Assembly: GCA_963977495.1 (NCBI GenBank)
Contig: CAXBOT010000001.1
Span: forward strand, 682,001-746,000
DNA length: 64,000 nt
Reading direction: 5' to 3'
Source: UBA1672 sp963977495
GTDB lineage: Bacteria; Pseudomonadota; Alphaproteobacteria; Micavibrionales; Micavibrionaceae
A program made the translations under genes and the position numbers. The notes under the pieces were generated by a model. That model saw nothing but the letters and a program-made list of their open reading frames with translations, was not told where the DNA came from and did no database searches. This document shows positions 52,327 to 62,029 of this stretch, in pieces. Every line of letters starts with the position of its first letter. Positions within the stretch are counted from its first letter, which is position 1.

Positions 52327-53168
52327 ATACAACCGTACCTAGCATCAAAAAACTTGGTGTCATTGCCGGAGGGGGAGCGCTCCCCGCATATTTAGTCTCC
52401 GTTTGTGAAGAGCAGAATATCGAAACCTTTATCGTCGGTTTTGAAGGTCAAACGGAACAAGCCACGATGACGCATGATAATCACATGTGGTCACATCTTG
52501 GCGCCGCCGGAAAAATCATGGCTTATTTCAAAGAAAACGATGTGAGAGACCTCGTCATGATCGGGCATATAAAGCGTCCCGCTTTTTCCGAGCTTAAACC
52601 TGATCTTAAAGCTGTACAGATACTATCACGCATTGGTATGAAGGCGTTGGGTGATAACGGCCTGTTGACCACACTAAAAAAAGAGTTAGAAAACGAAGGC
52701 TTTCAACTACACGGCATACAAAAGTTCTGTAATAATCTTTTGGCCAAAGAAGGCCATCTTGGGAAAACAAAACCTCAGGACAAAGACCAAACCAGCATAT
52801 CTGTCGGGCTGCGGGCATCACAAGAAATCGGCGCGCTGGATATCGGGCAAGCAGTCATTGTGCAAAATGGCATTGTCATCGGGGTTGAGGCCGTCGAGGG
52901 TACGGATGACCTTATACGCCGCTGTGCTTCCTTACAAAAAAAGGGGCGCGGTGGCATTCTGATTAAAACATGCAAACCCAATCAAGATAAAGATCTTGAT
53001 TTACCAACAATTGGTATCGATACCATTCGCACCGCACAAGAATCTGGTTTAATCGGCATTGCCATTCAATCGGAACATGTTATCATTATCGATCCAAAAA
53101 GCGTTGCAGAATACGCGGATAGGTATAAAATATTCGTCTGTGGTGTTTCCCTGCCGGATCAAAATTAA
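52305..53168 (+). CDS. lpxI: UDP-2,3-diacylglucosamine pyrophosphatase LpxI
   Basis: LpxI (287 aa, DUF1009 family) makes lipid X from UDP-2,3-diacylglucosamine; it replaces LpxH in alphaproteobacteria. The N-terminal Rossmann-like domain has LGVIAGGGALPAYLV and MIGHIKRPAFSELKPD; the C-terminal domain has the catalytic region VQNGIVIGVEAVEGTDDLIRR and GILIKTCKPNQDKDLDLPTIG. Length is typical. It overlaps lpxA by 22 bp and is followed by lpxB after 23 bp. Confidence 0.95.
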   Translation: MPAPQEIDTTVPSIKKLGVIAGGGALPAYLVSVCEEQNIETFIVGFEGQTEQATMTHDNHMWSHLGAAGKIMAYFKENDVRDLVMIGHIKRPAFSELKPDLKAVQILSRIGMKALGDNGLLTTLKKELENEGFQLHGIQKFCNNLLAKEGHLGKTKPQDKDQTSISVGLRASQEIGALDIGQAVIVQNGIVIGVEAVEGTDDLIRRCASLQKKGRGGILIKTCKPNQDKDLDLPTIGIDTIRTAQESGLIGIAIQSEHVIIIDPKSVAEYADRYKIFVCGVSLPDQN

Positions 53169-53191
53169 AAGAAAACGAGGATCAATCGTAT

Positions 53192-54343
53192 ATGAAGCTT
53201 TTTTTTATAGTGGGAGAGGATTCGGGCGATGCGCTTGCTGCTCCACTCATCAAATCATTACAAGATGTTTCACCGCAGCCTGTTGAATGCACTGGTGTCG
53301 GCGGCCCCTTAATGGAAGCAGAAGGTTTTGAAACACTTCTGCCGATGGATCAAATATCAATCATAGGTATATGGGAAGTGCTTCCTAAGATACCAAGGCT
53401 TTTAAAACTGAAAACGGCCATTATCGAGGAAATTGAAAAACAACAACCTGATGCTGTGATCACAGTTGATTTTCCTGACTTTAATTTCAATATTGCAAAA
53501 ACCTTGAAAAAAAGAGGCGTCTATAAAGGCAAGCTCATTCATTATGTGGCGCCCAGTGTTTGGGCATGGCGTCCATCCAGAGCAAAGAAAATAGCAGCAT
53601 TTTTAGATGGTATTATGTGCCTGTTCCCTATGGAGGTTGATTATTTTACGCCCCATAATCTTAAGGCTGCACATGTCGGACACCCATTAGTAACCAGTCA
53701 GGCAAAAGAAGCTGTCGGGCAGAAATTCCGCGAAGCCAACGGCATTTCTAAAGACGCAAAAACCCTTGGGTTATTCTTTGGCAGTCGTGAAGGCGAATTT
53801 AAAAACCTTAGTCCCATTATCAAATTAGCAACAATGTTGGTAAACGATATTGAAGAGGGTATTCATATTATTTCCCCAACGCTTCCTAAGTTGGAATATG
53901 AAATACAAACACTCCTAAAGGATTTCAAACTACCTATTTATGTAACGGCCAACCCAAACATGAAATGGGAAGCCATTAAAGCCTGTGACGTTGCCATTGC
54001 TGTTTCCGGAACGATGGCGCTAGAGCTTGCCTATGCTGGTGTACCGCATGTTATTTGCTATAAAATAAATCCCATTACGGCGCTGATTATAAAATCTATG
54101 GTTAAAATAAAGCGTGCGCATCTGGCTAATATTTTATTAGACCAAGACCTTGTTCCTGAATGTTTGCAAGGGAATTGCGTGCCTGAATATATTGCCCAAA
54201 GAACAATAGAGTTGCTTCAAAACGAAGATGGTAAAAAGCAAAAACAAATTGATGAGTTCAAAAAGCTTGATGAAAAACTCGGCGGGCAGGGGACTATGAG
54301 TCCCTCTGACAGAGCCGCCGATTTCATTCTAAATAACGTTTAA
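53192..54343 (+). CDS. lpxB: Lipid-A-disaccharide synthase
   Basis: LpxB (383 aa) is the peripheral membrane glycosyltransferase that joins lipid X to UDP-diacylglucosamine. It starts with IVGEDSGDALAAPLI, the N-terminal nucleotide-fold motif, and contains VDFPDFNFNIAKTLKK, HYVAPSVWAWRPSRAKKI and the C-terminal VSGTMALELAYAGVPHVICY. Length is typical. It ends the lipid A run; convergent gltA ends 4 bp away. Confidence 0.96.
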   Translation: MKLFFIVGEDSGDALAAPLIKSLQDVSPQPVECTGVGGPLMEAEGFETLLPMDQISIIGIWEVLPKIPRLLKLKTAIIEEIEKQQPDAVITVDFPDFNFNIAKTLKKRGVYKGKLIHYVAPSVWAWRPSRAKKIAAFLDGIMCLFPMEVDYFTPHNLKAAHVGHPLVTSQAKEAVGQKFREANGISKDAKTLGLFFGSREGEFKNLSPIIKLATMLVNDIEEGIHIISPTLPKLEYEIQTLLKDFKLPIYVTANPNMKWEAIKACDVAIAVSGTMALELAYAGVPHVICYKINPITALIIKSMVKIKRAHLANILLDQDLVPECLQGNCVPEYIAQRTIELLQNEDGKKQKQIDEFKKLDEKLGGQGTMSPSDRAADFILNNV

Positions 54344-54347
54344 CCGT

Positions 54348-55655
54348 TTACCGATCATCAAGATCAACATAAGGTCTTTCTTTTGGCCCTGTGTAAAGTT
54401 GGCGTGGACGGCCAATCCGCAATGATGGCTCTTCAATCATTTCTTTCCACTGTGAAACCCAACCCACGGTTCTGGCAACAGCGAACAAAACAGTAAACAT
54501 ACTGGTCGGGAAGCCCATCGCTTTCAGAATAATACCTGAATAGAAATCCACATTAGGGAATAGCTTACGTTCTACGAAATAGGGGTCTTCAAGCGCAATA
54601 CGCTCTAGCTCCATCGCCAATTCGAGGCGTGGATCATTTATGCCCAGATCTTCAAGAACTTCATCACATGATGTTTTCAATACATTGGCACGTGGGTCAA
54701 AATTCTTATAAACACGGTGACCAAAGCCCATCAGACGGAAGGGGTCATTTTTATCTTTCGCGCGTTCCAAAAATTCAGGAATACGATCAACACTACCAAT
54801 TTGATCCAGCATCTCCAAAACGGCCTGATTAGCACCGCCATGGCTTGGCCCCCAAAGAGAAGCAAGCCCCGCCGCAACACATGCAAACGGGTTCGCTTGT
54901 GATGATCCCGCCATACGCACGGTTGATGTGGATGCATTTTGTTCATGATCAGCATGCAAAATAAAGATTTTATCCATCGCGCGCGCAAGAACAGGGTTCA
55001 CTTTATAAGGCTCTGCAGGTACAGCAAAACACATATAGAGGAAGTTTTCCGCAAATGTTAAGTCATTGCGCGGATACATAAAAGGCTGTCCCACGGAATA
55101 TTTATATGTCATCGCAGAAAGGGTTGCGACCTTTGCAATCAGGCGCAATGCGGAAACATCGCGTTGCTCAGGGTCATTAATATCAAGTGAATCATGATAG
55201 AACGCCGACAACCCGCCAACAACACCACACATAATAGACATCGGGTGCGCATCACGGCGGAAACCGCGATAGAAGAAGTTCAATTGCTCATGCACCATCG
55301 TGTGATAGGTGATGTCATGCTCAAACGTTTCTTTTTGCTTTCTGCTTGGTAAATCGCCGTATAACAACAAATAAGCCACTTCCATGAAGGAGCTTTTCTC
55401 CGCCAGATCAGCAATTTGATACCCGCGATGCATCAATATCCCTTTTTCACCATCGATAAAGGTCAAGCGCGACTTACAACTTCCGGTGGATGTAAAACTC
55501 GGATCAAAAGTAAAATGTCCGGTTTCGGCATATAACTTACGCACATCGAGAACACTTGGGCCTTCGGTACCTTCAAGTACAGGCAGTTTAACACTTTCCC
55601 CTGTTTCATCATTGGTCAGCGTGAATGTTTTATTTGTCTCTGTATCGTGCGGCAT
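54348..55655 (-). CDS. gltA: Citrate synthase (type II)
   Basis: GltA (435 aa) joins oxaloacetate and acetyl-CoA. Catalytic parts: the first His region SLWGPSHGGANQAVLEML near residue 270, MGFGHRVYKNFDPRA near 311 with the second His, and the Asp region near VDFYSGIILKAMG. The N-terminal NAD-sensing beta domain of Gram-negative hexameric enzymes is present (TFTLTNDETGESVKLPVLEG). Length is typical. The 186 bp before it (55656-55841) hold only its presumed promoter. Confidence 0.97.
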   Translation of the reverse strand: MPHDTETNKTFTLTNDETGESVKLPVLEGTEGPSVLDVRKLYAETGHFTFDPSFTSTGSCKSRLTFIDGEKGILMHRGYQIADLAEKSSFMEVAYLLLYGDLPSRKQKETFEHDITYHTMVHEQLNFFYRGFRRDAHPMSIMCGVVGGLSAFYHDSLDINDPEQRDVSALRLIAKVATLSAMTYKYSVGQPFMYPRNDLTFAENFLYMCFAVPAEPYKVNPVLARAMDKIFILHADHEQNASTSTVRMAGSSQANPFACVAAGLASLWGPSHGGANQAVLEMLDQIGSVDRIPEFLERAKDKNDPFRLMGFGHRVYKNFDPRANVLKTSCDEVLEDLGINDPRLELAMELERIALEDPYFVERKLFPNVDFYSGIILKAMGFPTSMFTVLFAVARTVGWVSQWKEMIEEPSLRIGRPRQLYTGPKERPYVDLDDR

Positions 55656-55698
55656 AGATTATGTCCTTAAAATTATAGAGTAGAAAAATTATGAGCCT

Positions 55699-55727
55699 CA
55701 TTGAGCCTTAACGCAGAATAGCGTCAA
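55699..55727 (-). promoter_or_regulatory. Possible promoter of gltA
   Basis: On the minus strand TTGACG (55722-55727) is followed after 17 bp by TCAATG (55699-55704), a good -35 with a poor -10. The rest of the gltA-gltX gap is AT-rich without other features. Confidence 0.35.
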
Positions 55728-55841
55728 AACATTAAATATTGATTGATAAACATCACAGAAATAATGCGATATAGAATCAATCTGAAACACGATCATTCTA
55801 CAGCAAAAAATTATTTCCACCAACGTAAGAAGATAAGCGCA

Positions 55842-57248
55842 CTATCTTTCCAGCGCGGCCTTAATACGAAGACAGGATTCTTCTTTTCCAAGAATTTCTG
55901 CAGCGTGGAATATAGAGGGAGAAACCGTCGTGCCCGTCAACGCGGCGCGCAAAGGCATAGCCACTTTTCCAAGCTTGCCTTCTTTTAATTCATCGGCAAT
56001 TTTCTTACAGCTTTCCTGTACAAAATCAGAATCAAATACGCCTGTATGGGCTTCAAATACGCTCAAAAGCCCTTCAAGGACAGCTTGCGCGTCCTCCAGA
56101 TTTTTCTGTGCCTTCTCATCAAACGAAAGAGGGACAGCCTTCACATAAAATGCCGCATCATCCACAAATTGCAAAAGCGTCTTAGCGCGTGATTTTAATT
56201 CATCCATACCCGCTTTAAGCCGCGCAATACCAATATCATCCGGGACAAGACCATGGCGCTGTTTGAAAAACGGCAGAGCCTGACGGAGCAGGTCATCCGC
56301 ATCAGACACATTAATATAATGCGCGTTCAAACTCTCCAACTTGGCAAAATCAAACTTCGCAGGGGCTTTACCAACATGATCCAAATCAAACCATTCAATC
56401 GCCTTATCGCGGGGAATGACTTCCTCATCACCATGTGACCATCCAAGACGCAGAAGATAATTGGACAAAGCCTCCGGCAAATAACCCATCTCGCGAAACT
56501 CTTGCACACTTTGCGCGCCATGGCGTTTCGAGAATTTTGCACCGTCCGCACCATGTAAAAGCGGCAAATGCGCGAAAACAGGTACATCCCAGCCCATAGC
56601 ATCAAAAATAATTTTCTGACGGAACGTGTTATTGAGATGGTCATCACCGCGTATCACATGCGTAATGCCCATATCATGGTCATCCACAACAACAGACAGC
56701 ATATAAGTTGGCGTACCGTCGCTGCGCAAAATGATAAAATCATCCAGTTGGTCATTGGCCACCGTGACCTCACCTTGCACCTTGTCATTAATCATTGTTT
56801 CACCTTCAACGGGTGCTTTAATCCTGACAACCGGCTTCACATCTTTGGGAGCACTCGCGGCATCCGCGTCGCGCCATCTACGGTCATAAAATGTTTTGTG
56901 GCCTGCTGCGCGTGCATTTTCGCGCATTTCTTCCAATTCCTCTGCTGTGCAATAGCAATAATACGCTTGCCCCTTGGCAATCATTTCTTTCGCGACTTCG
57001 GTATGGCGATCTAGTTTTGAGAATTGCGAGATAACCTCACCATCGTAATTCAAGCCCAACCATTCCAAACCATCCATAATGGCGGCGACAGCTTCTTCCG
57101 AATGACGCTTTCTATCGGTATCTTCAATACGTACAACAAACTTGCCGTCATAATGACGCGCATACAGCCAATTAAAAAGAGCCGTACGTGCATTGCCGAC
57201 ATGCATAAATCCTGTGGGGGAAGGTGGAAAACGTGTTACAACAGTCAT
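55842..57248 (-). CDS. gltX: Glutamyl-tRNA synthetase
   Basis: GltX (468 aa), a class I synthetase. The HIGH-type motif is HVGN at 16-19 in RFPPSPTGFMHVGNARTAL, and the KMSKS-type motif is KFSKR near residue 237. An anticodon-binding alpha-helical domain fills the C-terminal part. Some bacteria lacking GlnRS use a non-discriminating version; that cannot be decided here. It is divergent from comEC with about 58 bp between starts. Confidence 0.95.
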   Translation of the reverse strand: MTVVTRFPPSPTGFMHVGNARTALFNWLYARHYDGKFVVRIEDTDRKRHSEEAVAAIMDGLEWLGLNYDGEVISQFSKLDRHTEVAKEMIAKGQAYYCYCTAEELEEMRENARAAGHKTFYDRRWRDADAASAPKDVKPVVRIKAPVEGETMINDKVQGEVTVANDQLDDFIILRSDGTPTYMLSVVVDDHDMGITHVIRGDDHLNNTFRQKIIFDAMGWDVPVFAHLPLLHGADGAKFSKRHGAQSVQEFREMGYLPEALSNYLLRLGWSHGDEEVIPRDKAIEWFDLDHVGKAPAKFDFAKLESLNAHYINVSDADDLLRQALPFFKQRHGLVPDDIGIARLKAGMDELKSRAKTLLQFVDDAAFYVKAVPLSFDEKAQKNLEDAQAVLEGLLSVFEAHTGVFDSDFVQESCKKIADELKEGKLGKVAMPLRAALTGTTVSPSIFHAAEILGKEESCLRIKAALER

Positions 57249-57306
57249 ACGAAAAGGACCTCTTCAAAGATTAGGTAAATAAAGCTGAATTTTGTTGGAC
57301 ATTACC

Positions 57307-59475
57307 ATGCAAAATGCCTTGCGCATAGACCGGATATACACAGAAAACTGGTTTTTTCTGACCATAAAAAAACTTCATGTTCTTTTCATTATTCAATGCG
57401 CAGTTCAGAAAGAAAATGCCTTTTTATGGGTTCCTGTTATTTTTGCGCTCGGCATTGCTCTGTATTTTTCGCTCCCCTTTGAACCGCCGATTGCTCTGAC
57501 CATATTCAGCCTGTGCCTTGGCGGCGTTCTCTATGTTTTGAGCCGCCCGCAAAAGGTTTATGCCTCCATCGCCCTCATTATTTTGATTTTCCTGTCAGGG
57601 TTCAGCGCCGCAAAAATACGAACGGAGCATATAAAAACGCCCATGATAGAGAAAAAAATATCCTCGGCGCACATCACCGGAACGATTGCATCTATTGAAA
57701 AAATGGAGGAGGGCGGCGGCAGCCGTATCATTTTATCACATCTCACGATTGAAAAAATCGCGCCCAATAAAACGCCGACAAAAATACGCTTACACATTCG
57801 CAAGGATGAAAATATTCAAATCGGCCAGCGCGTTAAAATCCTCGCCGGATTAAATCCGCCTTCCGGCCCACTCATCCCCGAAGGTTTCGATTTCAGGCGA
57901 TATTTATTCTTTCAGGAAATCGGCGCCGTTGGTTTTGTTTATAATGAACCCGACATATTAGACTCGCCGCCGCCAACAATATTTGACGTACAAAGCATAC
58001 GCCACAGCATCGCAACGCAGATCTATCGGTATTTACCACCAGATAGCGCGGCCATTGCCGTCGCCCTTATGGTCGGGCAGAAAAACGCAATCTCGCAAGA
58101 TAATAAACAAGCCATACGCGATGCAGGGCTCGCCCACATGCTCGCAATTTCAGGGCTGCATGTTGGCCTGTTCGCAGGGACGTTGTTTTTTATCCTACGC
58201 CTTGCGATGGCCTGCATCCCCAACTTTGCATTACGTTACCCCATCAAGAAAATAGCCGCCATTTGTGCCTTGGGCGGCGCCATATTTTATATGCTGCTTG
58301 CGGGGGTAACCGTCCCGACGCAGCGCGCCGTTTTTATGATCAGCATTGTATTTCTCGCCATTATTCTTGATCGCTCGCCCATATCGTTGCGCTTGGTTGC
58401 GGCTTCGGCCTTGATTGTTTTATTGTTCAGACCCGAAAGCCTTTTATCGGTGAGTTTTCAGATGTCTTTTGCCGCTGTAATCAGCCTTGTTTATTTTTAT
58501 GATGTAACTCGTCCAATATGGATGAAATTATACACAGACCGCAGCATCGTTAAAAAAGGCATGATGTATTTTCTGGGCGTTTGCATCACAACAATCATTG
58601 CCAGCCTCGCAACTGCACCTTTTGCGCTCTATCATTTCGGACAAGTTTCCTTTATTGGCTCTGTCGCCAATTTGGTGGCTGTGCCACTGCTCACCTTCCT
58701 CATTATGCCCTTTGCCTTGCTCAGCATCATTTTAATGCCCCTTGGCTTGTCTTTCTTGCCCTTAACGATCATGGATATCGGAATCAAAGGCATGCTGGAA
58801 ATTTCCTATTGGGCGGCATCTTTGCCCCATGCAATATTACGCGCCTCGTTGTGGCCTTTCTCCTCATTCATCCTGATTATAGTATCGTGCCTGTTTATAA
58901 TATTGTGGAAGGGTAAGGGAAAACTGCTCGGCATTCCTCTTTTCTTCATCGCGTTCTGGATTGCACAAGCCAGCATTACGCCCGATATTTTAATTTCATC
59001 ATCCCATAAGTTATTTCTGTTTAAAACAGACGAGGACACGTTACTAACATCATCACGAAGAAGTGATCGCTTTGTTCTGAAAAACTGGGAAAAACTATAT
59101 GGCTTGCCTGAAAAATCGGCACAAATTCTGCCCAATAAGGGAGAAAGAAAAAGCAAGGAAGATCAAAACAATGACAATAATTGCGGCGAGCAGGGCTGCC
59201 GCTTTTTAATCAAAGGCTACAAAGTTTCTTTTTCCCGCATACCTTATATTTCAGAACAAGAATGCGCATGGGCGGATATATTGATCGCCGTTGATCCCGT
59301 AAAAGACAAATCATGTCATGCGCGCTACATCATTGATAAATTTGATACATGGAAATCTGGAACACACGCCGTTTGGCTCGGGCCGGAGGGGATTGTTATT
59401 CAAAACGTTGCGCAAACAACAGCAAACCGCCCTTGGTCAAAATACACGACAGCGCCGAATAAAAAATATCAGTGA
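57307..59475 (+). CDS. comEC: ComEC/Rec2-family DNA uptake channel
   Basis: A 722-residue polytopic membrane protein with a DUF4131 part (about 45-190) and a competence domain with the diagnostic LAHMLAISGLHVGLFAG near residue 275 and LLAGVTVPTQRAVFMISI. The C-terminal region lacks the metallo-beta-lactamase HxHxDH motif; it has instead the short domain usual in alphaproteobacteria (IIDKFDTWKSGTHAVWL and a NRPWSKY end). The frame is open to a TTG at 57292, but the ATG at 57307 seems likelier. It overlaps convergent lexA by 7 bp. Confidence 0.9.
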   Translation: MQNALRIDRIYTENWFFLTIKKLHVLFIIQCAVQKENAFLWVPVIFALGIALYFSLPFEPPIALTIFSLCLGGVLYVLSRPQKVYASIALIILIFLSGFSAAKIRTEHIKTPMIEKKISSAHITGTIASIEKMEEGGGSRIILSHLTIEKIAPNKTPTKIRLHIRKDENIQIGQRVKILAGLNPPSGPLIPEGFDFRRYLFFQEIGAVGFVYNEPDILDSPPPTIFDVQSIRHSIATQIYRYLPPDSAAIAVALMVGQKNAISQDNKQAIRDAGLAHMLAISGLHVGLFAGTLFFILRLAMACIPNFALRYPIKKIAAICALGGAIFYMLLAGVTVPTQRAVFMISIVFLAIILDRSPISLRLVAASALIVLLFRPESLLSVSFQMSFAAVISLVYFYDVTRPIWMKLYTDRSIVKKGMMYFLGVCITTIIASLATAPFALYHFGQVSFIGSVANLVAVPLLTFLIMPFALLSIILMPLGLSFLPLTIMDIGIKGMLEISYWAASLPHAILRASLWPFSSFILIIVSCLFIILWKGKGKLLGIPLFFIAFWIAQASITPDILISSSHKLFLFKTDEDTLLTSSRRSDRFVLKNWEKLYGLPEKSAQILPNKGERKSKEDQNNDNNCGEQGCRFLIKGYKVSFSRIPYISEQECAWADILIAVDPVKDKSCHARYIIDKFDTWKSGTHAVWLGPEGIVIQNVAQTTANRPWSKYTTAPNKKYQ

Positions 59476-60128
59476 TATGTACGGATTAAATTGGCAAGCT
59501 TGCCCTGTATTTTTACACGATCAGGGTCGAGAATGCGCGGCTCATAAGATTCGTTTTCAGGTTCAAGCACGATTTTATTACCCGCACGACGAAGACGTTT
59601 TAACGTCACTTCCAGATCATCCACCAACGCGACAACGATTTCGCCATTTTGCGCCGTATCACAACGGCGTATAATCACAGTGTCCTGATCGTGAATACCT
59701 GCATTTATCATAGAATCACCATCCACTTTCAGCGCATAATGTTCCCCCTGACCAACAAAACCCTGCGGCAGTTGAATAAATTCACCCTCATCACGCACGG
59801 CCTCAATCGGCGTCCCCGCGGCGATGCGTCCGTATAACGGCACTTCATCAAACATACCTGCCATTGAAGATTCATAATTTGAAGCGGCGCGCGATGCCGT
59901 AGCAGGACGCAAACCTTCAGGCAGTCTTTTAATTTCGAGAGCGCGGGCGCGGTGTGGCAATCGTTCAATATAGCCACGCTCCACCAATGCAGAAATCAAA
60001 CGGTGAATACCTGATTTTGACTTTAGGCCAAGGGCATCCTTCATTTCTTCAAAAGAGGGAGGAATATCATCCTTGGACATTTTTTCATGGATGTATAACA
60101 GCAGATCTTTTTGCTTTTTGGTGAGCAT
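59469..60128 (-). CDS. lexA: LexA repressor
   Basis: LexA (219 aa), the SOS repressor. The winged helix N-terminus MLTKKQKDLLLYIHEKM has recognition-helix sequence SKSGIHRLISALVERG. The self-cleavage site is A104-G105 in GRIAAGTPIEAV; the catalytic dyad is S139 (VDGDSMINAG) and K177 (EVTLKRLRR). Length matches the alphaproteobacterial type, longer than E. coli LexA (202). A LexA box overlies its own promoter, so it is self-regulated. Its 3' end overlaps comEC. Confidence 0.97.
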   Translation of the reverse strand: MLTKKQKDLLLYIHEKMSKDDIPPSFEEMKDALGLKSKSGIHRLISALVERGYIERLPHRARALEIKRLPEGLRPATASRAASNYESSMAGMFDEVPLYGRIAAGTPIEAVRDEGEFIQLPQGFVGQGEHYALKVDGDSMINAGIHDQDTVIIRRCDTAQNGEIVVALVDDLEVTLKRLRRAGNKIVLEPENESYEPRILDPDRVKIQGKLANLIRTYH

Positions 60129-60185
60129 TTTTTCCCTCTTATCTATATTCTATAGTACGGAATGAAAACGGTTTGTACACTCTTT

Positions 60186-60214
60186 GTTCTAGTTTAGTTC
60201 AGTCTTTGTGTCAA
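60186..60214 (-). promoter_or_regulatory. lexA promoter with an overlapping SOS box
   Basis: On the minus strand TTGACA (60209-60214) and TAGAAC (60186-60191) are 17 bp apart, a perfect -35 and fair -10. GAAC-N7-GAAC (60186-60200; GTTC-N7-GTTC on the plus strand) covers the spacer and -10, the direct-repeat operator known for alphaproteobacterial LexA. It begins just after the trpC stop, so lexA can be transcribed alone. Confidence 0.85.
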
Positions 60215-60216
60215 CA

Positions 60217-61011
60217 TCAATCTTCGACATTCCCCAAAAGTTCCTGCACCGCGCGCCCGATATTATCCTGACGCATTAAGCTCTCGCCGACAAGGAAACC
60301 TTGATAGCCCGCATGCGCCAATCTGGAGAGTGTATCGTGTGAAGCAATACCGCTTTCTGAAATTTTAAAGCATCCGGCAGGCATACTCATCAGCAAATCA
60401 TAAGACGTTGAAACATCGACTTTCAGCGTTTTAAGATTGCGGTTATTCACGCCAATCATCATGGGATTCAGTTTATTGGCGCGCTCCAACTCATGCAGAT
60501 TATGCACCTCAACCAGAATATCCATACGCAAGCTACGCGCGATTTCGTACATTTCACGCGCAAGGCAGTCATCAAGCGCGGCAATGATCAACAAAATGCA
60601 ATCCGCACCCAGCGCGCGCGATTCATAAATCTGATAGGGGTCAACCATGAAATCCTTACGCAGCACCGCGATATTAACCTCATCCTTAATCTGCGTCAGA
60701 AAATCATCATGCCCTTGAAAATAGGGTTCGTCGGTCAAGACAGATAAACAAGTCGCGCCGTATTTCTTGTAAATTTTGGCAATTTCAACAGGATCAAAAT
60801 CTTCGCGGATAATGCCTTTGCTCGGTGAGGCCTTCTTAACCTCTGCAATCAAAGCAGAGCCTTTCGCGCGCTTCATCGCACTGAGAAAGCCCGTCGGCAG
60901 TGGCTTATCGGCGAGCATATAGGATAAATCCTTTTCCGATCTCAACGACTTTTTATACTCGACATGTTTTTTCTTTTTCTCGCAGATTTCCTGAAGCTTA
61001 TCCATTATCAT
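60217..61011 (-). CDS. trpC: Indole-3-glycerol phosphate synthase
   Basis: TrpC (264 aa) closes the indole ring in tryptophan synthesis. The TIM barrel has LIAEVKKASPSKGII with the catalytic Lys, VLTDEPYFQGHDDFL, VLRKDFMVDPYQIYE, IGVNNRNLKTLKVD and SESGIASHDT. The frame is open about 40 codons further upstream, but that part lies within trpD and is not IGPS-like. AGGA stands 5 bp before ATG 61011; ATG 61005 is an alternative. It overlaps the end of trpD by 14 bp, giving coupling. Not fused to TrpF. Confidence 0.94.
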   Translation of the reverse strand: MIMDKLQEICEKKKKHVEYKKSLRSEKDLSYMLADKPLPTGFLSAMKRAKGSALIAEVKKASPSKGIIREDFDPVEIAKIYKKYGATCLSVLTDEPYFQGHDDFLTQIKDEVNIAVLRKDFMVDPYQIYESRALGADCILLIIAALDDCLAREMYEIARSLRMDILVEVHNLHELERANKLNPMMIGVNNRNLKTLKVDVSTSYDLLMSMPAGCFKISESGIASHDTLSRLAHAGYQGFLVGESLMRQDNIGRAVQELLGNVED

Positions 61012-62029
61012 TCTTTCCTGAGTGCGCCTGTGTGAAGGCCGCATAATCTTGCAACAATGCACGCGCCTGCCCATTATCAAGAACAGCAGAGGCCATGTTA
61101 ACAGCAGATTCAAGTGTGTGTGCTTTTTCTGCAATCATCAAAACCGCCGCCGCATTGGCAATAACAATATCCCGATAGGCATTCTTCTCACCATCCAGAA
61201 TATCTTGCAAAGCCTTTGCATTAACTTGCGGCGCGCCGCCCTTTAAATCATCAGGGTTTGATCGTGGTAAACCAAAATCTTCGGGGGTTAATATCGCTTC
61301 GGTAATGTGACCATCAATCAACTGCGCAACATATGTCTCTGCCGTTGTGGTGATTTCATCCAAACCGTCCGCACCATGAACAACCCATGCGCTTTGTGTC
61401 CCTAACCTTTGCAAGGCTTGCGCCATTGGAAGGACAAGCGCACGATCATATACACCGATAAGCTGGAACTTGGTTTTGGCGGGGTTGGCAAGCGGCCCCA
61501 AAATATTGAAAATCGTCCGCACCCCCAGCGCCTTGCGCACAGGCATCACATGCTTCATCGCCTGATGATGACGCGGCGCCATAAGGAACGCAAAATTGAA
61601 CTGCGTTAGCGCATCTTCCAAATGCCCCTGCGAAACATCGAGATCAACCCCCAGTGCCTCAAGCACATCTGCAGCACCGGACTTTGAACTGGCGGAGCGG
61701 TTACCGTGTTTGGCCACACACACACCGCACGCCGCCGCAACAATCGCCACCGCCGTTGAAATATTATATGTACCGGATTGATCGCCCCCCGTACCGCAGC
61801 AATCCACAGCATGGTCAGGCGCGTTAATCGGCAGAGCCTTTGCGCGCATAACTTTGGCAGCACCAACAATCTCATCAACCGTTTCACCGCGCGCCGATAT
61901 ACCTGTTAAAAAGGCAGCAATCTGTTCGTCGCTCCATGTGCCTTCCATCATACCGGACATACACAATGTCATATCGTCTTCGCTAAGCTTTTGCCCAGAC
62001 TGAATTCTGCTTAGAATTTCTGCAATCAT
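60998..62029 (-). CDS. trpD: Anthranilate phosphoribosyltransferase
   Basis: TrpD (343 aa) joins anthranilate and PRPP. The PRPP-binding loop is VDCCGTGGDQSGTYNIST, followed by VCVAKHGNRSASSKSGAADVLEALG with conserved His and Arg. An N-terminal helical domain is present. Length is typical. It overlaps trpG by 4 bp. Confidence 0.96.
   Translation of the reverse strand: MIAEILSRIQSGQKLSEDDMTLCMSGMMEGTWSDEQIAAFLTGISARGETVDEIVGAAKVMRAKALPINAPDHAVDCCGTGGDQSGTYNISTAVAIVAAACGVCVAKHGNRSASSKSGAADVLEALGVDLDVSQGHLEDALTQFNFAFLMAPRHHQAMKHVMPVRKALGVRTIFNILGPLANPAKTKFQLIGVYDRALVLPMAQALQRLGTQSAWVVHGADGLDEITTTAETYVAQLIDGHITEAILTPEDFGLPRSNPDDLKGGAPQVNAKALQDILDGEKNAYRDIVIANAAAVLMIAEKAHTLESAVNMASAVLDNGQARALLQDYAAFTQAHSGKNDNG

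Noticed and set aside
55656..55841. Possible small RNA in the gltA-gltX gap
   Set aside because: AT-rich with no stable hairpin followed by a T-run on either strand; only a weak gltA promoter could be proposed.
61012..61134. In-frame upstream extension of trpC (about 40 codons) inside trpD
   Set aside because: The sequence does not resemble the TrpC N-terminus and a ribosome binding site sits before the ATG at 61011.
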